A DNA stretch of 64,000 bases from NCBI GenBank assembly GCA_047967505.1, contig CM106538.1. The stretch is one strand, 5' to 3'. This DNA is from Dipteris shenzhenensis. Taxonomy: Eukaryota > Polypodiophyta > Polypodiopsida > Gleicheniales. Positions 53,607-64,000 of the stretch are shown piece by piece. The notes under the pieces are model-generated. The model saw only the letters and a program-made list of their open reading frames with translations. It was not told the origin of the DNA and searched no databases. Numbering within the stretch: the stretch's first letter is position 1; each line of letters begins with the position of its first letter. The position numbers and the translations under genes are program-made.

Positions 53607-54408
53607 ACTTTATAGTGTTTTTTTGCTTCATTGGAAGTAGAGTTGCAATTGGGAAAAAATATCTGACAACATCACAATGTGTTCTCTCCTTTGTTGCCTC
53701 CTTTTTATAGAATGGAGGTCTACAATCTGATTTCATTTCATTATGGGATTGAAGGTTGCACTCAATCACCATCTCAATCGTACTATTGGTGATGTGTTTT
53801 GCTTAATTGTTTTGCATAAGTTTATACATTTATATAATGAAAATAAGTACCATCAACACATAATGCTCTTTTATTGTAATAGAAAAATTCATTATAATGA
53901 AAATAAAAAAGATATATTATAAATGGATTGTCTACATTGCTTGTCTCCTAGAGATCACAATCTATTAAAATCTCATTTCTTTGTGGCTATGGGCACATTA
54001 AATCTAGATTACATTTTTATTATCCTCTAGTCATGAGGGTAACTCAATAACATATTCCCCAACATATATTTGTTCTACCTTTGCACCATTTTGAGCTATT
54101 TATGTAGCCTCTTACATTACCACTTTCCACATCACCTACAATCATTTTCTACTCTACTTGTGTTTTCACATTGGTATCCTCACATAATAATATACACCTT
54201 CATTCTCTATCCTATGCACATAGCTCTCTGTATTCATCACATATATATCTTGTACCAATTTAAATAAATAAAATTGCATCTTGTGAAATTGGGATCATGC
54301 AAACAAGTTTTGCCCTACCCTTGATGATGTCGACTCACTAAGGATGCTTGGTAATAAAGGGATTGGAATTTCCAGTTTGAAACATCATTAGATTATTTTT
54401 TCCAAACA

Positions 54409-54456
54409 AATTTTTTTTTTTGGGGGGCGGGGGGGGGCGAGGGGGGTTGGTTTTTT
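54409..54456. repeat. T-run and G-run low-complexity tract
   Basis: An 11-T run followed by several G runs (54421-54447). The G runs could form a G-quadruplex. Confidence 0.8.
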
Positions 54457-54840
54457 GTTTCTTGTATGTGTATATTTTTTTGTATGTGGATGTATTTTTT
54501 GTTTCTTAATCATGTGTATGTGTGTGCATTGTGCACTGTGTGTGTAAGCATGTGTGTGCACAACTACATAGTCATAACAACTCCTCCAACTCGGCTCATT
54601 ATAACCACATGGTTATTAGTAAGGATTCAAAGGAACAAGGCTATGTAGCCAATGGAGTGCTTGGAAATTGGTGGCTAAGTAAGAAAGCATTTGTGCAAGC
54701 TACATGGTATGTTTCTTCTATTCATTTTCTAATTGTAAAACATACATGTTTCTTCTAATCATTTTCTAATTGTAAAACATTTATATAATGATCATTAACC
54801 AGCTATTGTATTTACCTTATCTCATCATCTTGCTTTTTGT

Positions 54841-56900
54841 AGGAATTTTATGAATGAGGTTGTTGAAGAGATGCATCTTACAAACTTTATGTTGAAAAGA
54901 GTGTCACCAAGAAGAGACAATTCATTTCCATTCTTAGGGATCCCTGTTGCTGACATGCATTGTGATATTCAATATTGAAAGATGTACTTGATTTAAGAAA
55001 CATGGTAGGTCCATTTGAATTCATTCATGCATATGTGCTACTAGCATTAGTAGATAAGGATATTTGGTTGTTTATACTAATTTTCTAGATGGTAGACCCA
55101 TTAGAAGTCATTCATGCATATGAGTTGTTGGCATTAGTAGAAAAGGGTACTTGGATTTTTGTCCTATTTTTTAAAACTCATTTGAGGTTAAGTTTTAAAG
55201 AAAATGTTATTTTCAAGACAATAATATGCTAGATTAGAAAGGAAAAGAAACATTTTGGCTTTCCAAGCTTCATTAGGTTGATTTTTTTGCATATCAAATA
55301 CCATGATGTTGGAAGGCACAAACAAGAGAAAAGGCTAGAAGTTGGACAAGCCACCAAGGGGACAAAGCAAAGATCAAACACCTTTGAGTACATGGAGGTT
55401 AGTAATGTTTTTTTGGATGTACGCAAGGTCCAAGCTGCAACGGTACAATTGAACAATATGAAATCATGGAGTAAGGGACATTTCTCTTATTTACTTGAGT
55501 TGCACTTTCTTAAATGTCTTTCTTAATAGTTTAAATTTTATAAAATTTTAGATTGTAGAGAAAACCTTGTGTTTGTTATAAAGTTGGATGAGCGCAAGGT
55601 TGTGAAAGGTCACAAGATGGAGAGGGTGACCATTAAAAATCCTTTGAAGATGCAAAAATATGGAAGTTTAAGAAGAATTTAGTGTTCAATTAGAAAAACA
55701 CATTTGGTGGCTTGCTACATTTCAACCCCTTAAAGAGACACACTCCTACTTGAAGCTATTGATAAATATCCAATTCCAATTGTCATAGATGGCCAAACCA
55801 ACCAAGAGTTGCTTCATTTAGAAGGATTTCTATCTTTAAACGTTGAGAGGCACATGTCAAGAGACCTAAAAACATTGAAGTGCATGCTTGGAGTGGAGAT
55901 GAGTGCAAATGCAACATATCTATCCCTTTTTTACCACTCATAGCATGTGCATCGTGCAAGTGAGCAAGGACACGAATATAAGACAATATAGATGGAATGA
56001 AGAAGGAAAGAAAACAAAAAAAAGGAGTGATGAGTTTAGTCACAAAGCTACACATAACACAGACAAAATTGATGAGAATCGGGATGCAATTGTAAACATC
56101 CCATTAGAAAGAGTGCATTTTGGTGAGTTGCATGTTAAAATGCATCTCATCGCGATAACTTAATCTATTTGTATGTGGCATAGGCATGAAGAATTAAAAC
56201 TAAAGAGAGAGATACAACAAGTATTGCAAGGGATGAAGCTCTTCTATCAAGCACGAGATACATGGAGGAAATGTGAAGCTATTTAAAGACACACAAGCTC
56301 AAGAAAGTAAAGGAAATATTCCCAGTAAAGTGTCCATGGGGGGTTGTACACGCACAAAAGTTTTTATCCAATCATGGTAAAAATCGATTAAATATGCATT
56401 GGAATTTCTAGAAAGCCTTATGTGAGTGTACCACAACTTTGGAATCTACCCTAATGTGAGACATTTGATAGCATGTGTTTGGAAAGAAATAGATAATGTA
56501 GTAAAGATCTAGAGATAGCCTTCCACAAATGATGAGGATATGCATAATGTAGATGTGAAAGAGTTTATTGAAGCCGTGATGGATGGTGGATGGATGGGGT
56601 GGATCACACATTTTTACACATTACATGGTATGGTTTTTCTACATGGCATGGAGGAAGAGTTACTCGATCTAATGCTCTTTGTGAAACAATTGAGTCGTTC
56701 TATCATGGCACAATTGGCTATTCTAATGCAAGGGATAAATCTTTGCAAATAGAGTTACCTCAAGCAATTCATCAAGTTCAAACAAGTACAAGTAGGCGTT
56801 CATAGAAATTGCCAAAAGCTACCCAAAAGCACAAAGGATGGTTAGCAAATAGAAGCCCTTTAGGAAAGTCTTGGATCCAAAAACATAATGTGAAATGATG
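54841..56900 (+). pseudogene. Decayed relative of the 11-14 kb transposase
   Basis: Same order of landmarks as the transposase at 11.4-14.0 kb: FVIKLDERKVVKGHKMERVT at about 55570-55640 (versus FVIKLDECEVVKEKKMERVT), a KHIWW-like segment near 55695, HMSRDLKTLKCML near 55850 (versus HMAGDLKTLKCMY), and DENRDAIVNIPLERVHFGEL near 56070-56130 (versus DPDFKAILDIPLCNVHICTL). The later part around 56530-56800 is probably the 3' exon. Stops and frame changes throughout. No H3 or Ulp1 sequence is seen nearby. Confidence 0.7.
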
Positions 56901-58426
56901 TTTCTTAATGTTGGGTTCATATTTTTGGTAATTCAAAGCTCACAAGAAAATTTAATATTTTTTATCTTAGAATACCTTTAATAAGTTGACTTTGGAACAT
57001 ATATTATTTTTCACAAAAACATAGCATAGTGGTAATTAGTATACTTTACTTGTCAATCCAGCATTTCAACATCACTCTCTTTTAGAATCATGCACATTCA
57101 TAGTTGTTGTTGTACTTGTTTCATCAATAGGGTTCCTATAATCATTTAATAGTTTAACATGGCTATGATAAATATTAAAATATAAATCTCCTTTATTATC
57201 ACACCAAAGCTCCTTCATAATGATAGGACCTTCTTCTCTCATCTCTCCTTTCATGTCTTGCATGCTTGAATACGTCGCATGGTGAGAACAAAGAAATGGG
57301 AAAGTGTCTTGGGGACAATGATCTCTAGGCAATAATATGAGAGGCTCCTTAAAGAAGAATGCAAAAGGGGAGAAGAATGTACACCTTTTGAAAAAGAACA
57401 ATAAGAAAGTGAAAATGATATAAATGCCTTGAGAGAACATGGAGAGCTACTAAGACAAATGAGAACATTTCTATTGAAGACAAACAAACCTCATGCAAGA
57501 GGCCATTTTTGAAGGGAGAAACATTTATGTAAGCATGGAGGCAAGAGAAACAAAGATGACTCTAGATTCTTGCTGCTCAAGCGCAAGGCAACAAATCAAT
57601 TCATGGCAAGCCCCATGGGGTTACAGTGCATAAGAGTTCTCACAAGCAAGGAGATCATAGATTAGGTAAAAGACTTTACCAAAAAGGTGTGCAAAAGAAA
57701 TAGCTCCAAAGCACAAAAACAAAAGAACTATCAAAGGCAAGAGAGGTAAAGGTGGTGGAGCTGGCAGTGACGGATGTGCAAGTGGAGGTGGAGGTGGACA
57801 TGGTGGGGTCATGATGGATATCTTGGAAGGATATGTAGCAAGAGGTGAGGAATGAAAGTGCTATACGAGATTAAGAAGTACCAAAATAGCATGGAGCCTG
57901 TGATTGCAAGAGCTTCATTGGGGGTGAAGGAGATCATGGAAGAGTTCAAAGGTGACCTTTGGACTCAATCCAAATTTCTCTTTTTGCTTTGCAAGAGGCA
58001 TGTAAAATGGCTCTAGTCTTTCTTCTTGATGACACAATCTTGTGTGTGTTCTATGTCAAAAGGCTTACTATTTGGTCATCTCGCATTTTTAAATTTTTTG
58101 ATAATGAAATGTTTTCTTGATCAATGCTCAAAATCTTTTGTTCAAATCAATTAAATTTTTTATATAATAATGAAATTGTGAGGTTTTTGTTTAAATTTAT
58201 ATTCCTAATTGCAAATCAGTGAGCCAAATGCAACATTGTAAGCATGCTTTAAAAAATATATATTTGTAGATTCAATATAACATTATAGATATAGGTTTAA
58301 AAATATCTATGCAAATTGAAGAATAAAAAAATACAAATATATATATGTTGTATACCATAATCCCTTTAAAAAGAAAATCAAATAATGCACTTATCATTTG
58401 AAATTATATAATATTTAGTATTAGTG

Positions 58427-58466
<40 letters not shown>

Positions 58467-58997
58467 TTAATAGTCCCATCAATAAATGAGCCATACAATT
58501 AATTCCATCATTTGGATAAAAAGTTATATTTGAGACAAGGACAAAAATATTCTAAGTTGAGAATTGCAACAAATTGAGAGCGTAAAAATTCCAACAAAAT
58601 TAAGAATTTATAATTAATATTGAGTTTGAAAAAGGAACAGAACAAGGTGTCGAATCCATAAGGTAGTCCAAGTTCTTAGTCAAGGTCCATTTACTTGCCA
58701 CCATCCAAATAAACCGTATGTTAGAACAATATAGCTTGATTTGGGTAGACAGGTAATGCCGATGCTCCTTGGCTTTTTATTGCTTTACCTAGGAACAAGC
58801 ACAACCTTCCATATTCTAGAGTATAATTTATAATAAAGTTAAACAAAGTGGGAGGTAGTCCAATAACAATAAGTGAAGATTATATGCAAAGTAATTATAT
58901 ACCAATGAGGCCCATGCTACGTGATCGATAATTTGAATTTAAGAATTCATTAATAACTAAAGGCCATATAAATAATTATGAGTTAAAGGAAGGAAAT
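56901..58997. other. Intergenic, AT-rich
   Basis: No supported gene. A (GT)n microsatellite lies at 58431-58462. Confidence 0.5.
58431..58462. repeat. (TG)n microsatellite
   Basis: About 16 GT units. Confidence 0.95.
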
Positions 58998-61900
58998 TTA
59001 AAGTGAAAAAATATAGTCTCGACTTCCCCATTGGCAGTACGATGCAGCCCTTCCTGATGAAGATCCACATTCAATTTGATTAGGTAGTACAGCTCTTATG
59101 TTGTAAAAAGGTGTGATGGCAGTAGTTTTATCATTGTTAAGGTGAATAAATGAAGCTCCTTTAGTAGTAGGCAGGTCTATTGTGGCCAATGTATGGACCC
59201 AATTTGTAGACTCTTCTAAATCCGGTAAAGGAGAAAACCAAGAGTCTTCGGGACTCTTCTCATTTTTCTCTTCTTTATAAGCTTTGACTACATTTACCAA
59301 TGTCGACCTATTGGTGGTGTCAAATTCAGCAAACAAATCGATTCCTCGACATAGGGTGTGCCTTCTAAGTTTGGAGATCCGGCTTGCTCATCCTTGTGTA
59401 AATATATTCCATTTGAGCTCCAGGCATGGACCAATCCTACAGTTTGCATGAAAGGCCTTCCCAACATGATGTCATAGCCATATCCGGTAGGTTGGGGAAG
59501 TCCATTACAATGAACCACACTTGGTAGGTCAGCTCGAAGGTCTTAATCTTGATGTCTCTCTTAGAACTCCTTCTGGTTGGGCTATTGCTTCATCTTCCAA
59601 TTCGACTACAAGGTTTGTGCTATCCATTTTAGGTTGTCCCCACTTGGTCCATCACTGCTTAGTGACAATGCTTACACCTACTCCACCATCCAAAATTGCA
59701 ATCACGCTCTTACCTTGGTAGGAGATGGGAGGTATTGCATTGGTGTCATCACTTTCAAAGTACTGGCCCAATTTGTTAACAGGTACCTTGGGAAATTTTT
59801 GGGGGTCAATTGGGGGTTTGACTATCTCAAGATCAATGGGCTTAGGAGCTACTATTTTCATCCAATCTAAGAGATCTCTCCATAGAGTGGGATTACCTCG
59901 TAATAGTGTTGTGATGGGCATCTTTATCTCGGTGGACAAGAATGTAGCTAGTTCGGCTACATCTCAGGATTGTGTGATTGGTTCACTCTGCTCCCAACCA
60001 ATTGTGCCTCTTCAGAACTATAAAAAGACATATTGTCCTCTTCTCTTGCTTAGTTTCCATGCAGGATCCTCCTCAAACATCTTATGCCTTAGGAGTGGAT
60101 GTCCTGCCGATGAACCTTATGATTGTTCCTCGTCTACTCTTTCGAGTATGGGAGAGGGTTTAGGGGCTCTATTGAAGGTTTGGTAGTTAGGATGGATGGT
60201 TTCTAGCCCCTTGATGGCCTTAAGCCATTGCTTAAATTTTTATTGGTAATCACGTACCAATTGTTGTGTCTCGGTGAGGCATTGTTTCTTAATGAAAGGG
60301 TCTGGGTATTCACCCTAACCTTTGGGGGTCATAGGTTTCCTATGACTCAACACTTCCCAAGTGTCATCCCCTTCTTTTAGTCGTTGATTGAATTGCTTGT
60401 CATCAGCTGAGGGAGTATGACTAGAAGAAGATGCATGACAGGTTTACTTCTAGAAGGGTTTTGGTCTCTCCTCATAGATATTGGAGGCATGGCCCCCCTT
60501 CCTAGTGCTTCCACTAGGATTCTCATTGCCTCATCGTCGATAAGTACTGTTCGTGGAGTAGGCTCCCTCCTATATACATTTGTGGAGTAGGCAGAGCTTG
60601 AGGATATAATGTCCCTGCTATATACATTTGTGGTCTCAATGGAGGGTTCCATGTATTTGGTGGCTGTACAATTGTAGAATTTGAGGATCCTGACCCACTA
60701 CACATTTGCATGGTGACTTGGGGTTGATTGGGCCTAATGGCTTGGGTTAAAGGTCCTCTGGGGAGTTCCTACCAAGTTACTTGTGTAGCTATAGGGTTTT
60801 CGGTAAAACTTGGATTGAGACGCATGCCTTGGTGGACCCCAGTGCCACAACTTCCTCCCACAAGAAGTATGGAAGCATCTTTCACAAGTACCCCTTACAC
60901 CTACCCCTGCAACAATAAGGGCCATTAACGGCCAAACCATGCAAGTTATGGGGTATGTAACTCTTAAAATATAGGGGAATAATCATGTGGTAGATAATAA
61001 AGTATTCATCATGCCCACTGGCACAATTGAAGAACAAGTCATCTTGGGCAAAGCACGGTGTTAGAGCATCAACTGCTAGATTGACTAGCGAGAAAGGACA
61101 ACCATCTTGACAAATGGCAATCGCATGTAAGAGGTATCTCGTTGCCAAGAGGCTAAGAGCGGTAAATCAACTCTGAAGGTCGAAGTAATTTGCTCACCAT
61201 CCACCCCTTTTGTTAAAGTAAACAACTCCCTCCTCTGATCACATGCCCTGCCTCAGTAAAATCCATCACGAATGAAGCAAGAATGGATGAGGAAATTGTC
61301 CTAATCACCTAATTTGTGGGAAGGTACAATGTGACTAGGGTTCATCACTTTTTATGCCTATCTATTTGACTCACCTAGGCATAAAAAGTGATGAATGCAA
61401 GTGAGTGTCTATGAATTTATTTTATCAAAATACAACAAAAGTTCAAGATTGTTGTAATGCTGCATACCTTCTTGACAGCCATGAAGAATATGAAGTGAAT
61501 GTGTTGGTTAGGCGTGCTTTTAAAAATGGTCTTGCATTGGTGGAAAGAGATGCCATTGAATCATCGATGATGATGACCCTTGTTGGTGTAGCTTCCGCTC
61601 CAATGGTAGTAGTATTGCCTCATGCATATTGATTTGTCCAACTCAATAGGTTCTTGTGACACTTCTCCATTTTTAGGAGCAGGTTCTTGTGTTACTACTA
61701 TTGTGGATGTGGATGGAATGTCACTTTGGAACTCTATCTCTGAGATTTGTAGTGGTGTGGTACTCTGCTCCAAGTTTGAGTGAGTGGAAACTAGTAGGGT
61801 AGACGTTGCGGCAAGTTCTTGTGGTTTGGTTTCGTGTTTAGGAGCAGATTCTCGTGATACTATTGTCAGTGCCTTTGGCATGGGGTTCATTATAGCCCTT

Positions 61901-62109
61901 TGCACTCTTGGGCCTCCATTCTTGCCATTGTTGTCGAAGAGATACATGAACAATCTTGGGCAAGTGGGGTTCGCGTGCATTGCATGGGTGCAGCTTGGGT
62001 AGCCAGAGTTGTGGGTTGCCCTTGTTATTGTAGTAAGGCTTTTAGCACCTAGAGATGCTACTGGCTTCATCTGGTTCTCACTTGTCTTGAAAAATGGGCA
62101 AAGATCCAT
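58998..62109 (-). pseudogene. Decayed Gypsy-type gag-protease region
   Basis: Minus-strand pieces. 62109-61561 is open for 182 residues and includes a Cys/His-containing PSCTHAMHANPTCPRLF and a Pro/Glu/Ser-rich part; 60652-60377 is unknown. 59939-59652 contains SVIAILDGGVGVSIVTKQ, the retropepsin motif of plant Gypsy elements in which DGG replaces DTG/DSG, and 59518-59294 contains the downstream GYDIMLGRPFMQTVGLV. 59336-58998 is a possible continuation. Stops separate the pieces. No RT, integrase or LTRs were identified. Aspartic proteases of this type process the polyprotein. Confidence 0.65.
61341..61395. repeat. Perfect 20-bp inverted repeat, 15-nt loop
   Basis: ttcatcactttttatgccta at 61341-61360 is the exact reverse complement of 61376-61395. 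It lies between the readable gag-protease pieces. Confidence 0.92.
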
Positions 62110-64000
62110 AAAATTAGGTCATTCAGGGAACTCTCATGCTTCAAGGGGTCCAAAACATCTTTATAAGAGGCCCAAAACATCCACACAGGCAAATGGAAAT
62201 CACCAACACACAATCCCAAAGATTAAGCTGAATTAAGGCCTATAGCAGCACAGATTGAGTTAGGGCCTAATTCAACACCATCGAGTTGTAGGTTAAGTCA
62301 GCACCCATAGGTTTAATGAGATTTTAGCATATGTCAATTTATGATTATTTTAGCGATGCCACGTTGTGGTTTCAGTGCGTGGGATTGTCAACTAACTCAG
62401 CTCGCTAAATTAGCTGATTTTTATGAAAATAAGGCCGTGGGACCCCCACGGTGAATTAAAAATTTCAACAGAACTTTGCCAAATTGTCTTCTTCTAGTTT
62501 GTTTCCATGGTGTAAACCTAAATTTGTTTTTACTATATCCTCATAGGCTTTGTTTTTTCACAAATGATAAATCATCTTGCTATCATTGGCCTTGTAATCA
62601 AGAATTCCCAAGGTTAACAACTCTATGGTATGGCGACTACTTTGAATGCTTGTCTACTGTGAACTTATGACTGTGTAGTCATGTGCACATACATAATCTG
62701 TGGGCTTTGTGTGGGTCTACAACTATTGTGTATGACTACTATAGTCTACCATAATTAAAAGAAAAAAACTATTTTTAATATATGCACCACATCAAAGTTC
62801 TTTATTGGTCCTTATATATGTGCTTATATCATTGGTCCTTCCTCTATTGTCATCCACCACATCAAAGTTCTTTGATCTTTCTTTATACGCTACGAGCTAC
62901 TGGTCCCACCTTTCCTCTTGGCCACTGAATAGGAAAAAATAATGCGTGTTAGGGTTGAAAATAACTCATCAAAATAAAATTCCGTCACGTCAATGGGCCT
63001 CATGCTTCTCATATCTAGCCTTGGAGTTTTGGGCTTCAAATGTGTCTGAGAGTTTCACTTACTTACCCATTGAAACCTTGAAATATGAGTTTATCTTTGC
63101 TTAGCCCATGGAGTTAGCATTCTTTAGGTAGGAGTAATTTTGCATAATAGATTTCCATTATTTATAGGACCATTAACCTTGCACCAATAAATGAGGTCTT
63201 CGTCTAATGTGAAGCTCATCTAAACTACTTTAAACATGCCTTCTTACATTGAATTCTTATTTCTCTAAAATTCATATTTTGTCCAATTTGCAATTTTTGC
63301 ACTTAAGAGAATTTCTTTAGGCTTTTAATCTTAGATGTGGAAAAAGGACACTAACAACCTATGATTTTATTAATGGTCCAAAGCTAGCTTACAAGAAAGA
63401 ATATGCAACCCAACCCAAAGTCATTCTCACATGTTTCAAATCAACTCAAGGCCATAAAAGCTATTGCTCATTAGAGTTAATATTTGAACTACTTATGAAC
63501 CTCTCAACACTTTGTCAAAAATGACTTTATGTTGTATAACTTAAGGTACACGTTTTGTAATCACGATATCAAACCACCCACTTACCCCTATGTAATGACG
63601 AGTTGTAAAAACTAAACATTACTATTCAAGAGGCCACTTGAAGCACATGCCATATAAGTAGCAGAGTGAGTAGGAACCTTTTGCTTGTGCCCACCAAAAC
63701 TTGTCTCGTTATTAACACGACACTTCATAATTGTTTACCACCCAAAGGACACCACAAATCTATTGGTTTTTAACAACACATTTTACTTTTGAGTAAAAAG
63801 ACACAAAGATGTTGGAGAGTTGTGCAACTAGAGGTATGCAAAAGCAAAGATCTAGCTAGATCTATTAGAAAACTATGTGAGACTACTTATACTAGCAAGC
63901 ATATGAGATGGATTGATTGATTTGTGAGGGGACACATTTTTTCAAGAAATGATCCTTGCTATTTCAACTTGATATTATTATCTATTTGCGCTATTGAGTA
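62110..64000. other. Intergenic, nothing clear
   Basis: AT-rich, with no supported gene. A short ccgtggg...cccacgg hairpin lies near 62433. A local repeat of caccacatcaaagttcttt occurs near 62785 and 62856. Confidence 0.5.

Noticed and set aside
57621-57812. Pro-rich minus-strand frame
   Set aside because: Compositional effect of a GGTGGAGGT-type run; no supporting motif.
1-64000. CRISPR arrays, rRNA or tRNA genes
   Set aside because: No regular spacer arrays and no tRNA or rRNA signature seen; the tRNA-like matches are only retroelement primer-binding sites.

Overview
This window looks like nuclear DNA from a land plant with a large, transposon-filled genome. The evidence is GT-AG spliced genes, a group I WRKY transcription factor, a secretory-type GH1 glycosidase gene with the usual plant exon layout, plant LINE, Copia and chromovirus elements, and plant-style PBS sites complementary to initiator tRNA-Met. 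A fern or other non-seed plant is my guess, because introns are very long and TE-loaded, but the sequence alone does not prove it. All exon joins were made by eye.

Layout. 0.16-2.3 kb: decayed LINE (+). 2.8-5.8 kb: nine exons of a divergent GH1 gene (-) whose 3' part is not in the window. 5.8-10.9 kb: non-coding DNA with local tandem repeats, a CT-rich block and an array of degenerate palindromes. 10.96-21.05 kb: a candidate 10.1-kb DNA transposon bounded by about 40-bp imperfect terminal inverted repeats. It holds four spliced genes: a DDE-type transposase-like gene (+), an unknown acidic/basic-tailed gene (-), a histone H3/CENH3-like domain fused to a Ulp1/C48 SUMO-protease domain (+), and an unknown gene with a possible beta-grasp end (-). 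21.1-21.65 kb: a second, broken H3-like sequence just outside the right end. 21.8-23.2 kb: KDZ-like transposase remnants. 26.0-49.6 kb: one WRKY gene (-) whose last intron, at the conserved position inside the C-terminal WRKY domain, is 20.8 kb long. That intron contains an older LINE (-) split by a chromovirus (38.8-45.3 kb) and by a gag-only LTR element (27.6-37.3 kb), whose 3' LTR is in turn split by a nearly intact, recent Copia element (30.7-37.0 kb). 52.4-53.6 kb: tandem duplications. 54.8-56.9 kb: decayed relative of the 11-14 kb transposase. 59-62 kb: decayed Gypsy-type gag-protease (-).

The most unusual system is the H3-Ulp1 fusion inside the TIR-bounded element. The H3 part keeps the K4/K9-like tail (ARTKSTARK) and has CENH3-like features in the histone fold (a Trp at the H3 F84 position, RVTLMAKDF). 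The protease part keeps catalytic His, Gln and Cys. One in-frame TAG interrupts it at the position of H3 Gln55, and the separate H3-like pseudogene 4 kb away has a TAG at the same position. The second striking signal is a 20-bp-period array of small hairpins with compensatory stem changes in both LTRs of the chromovirus.
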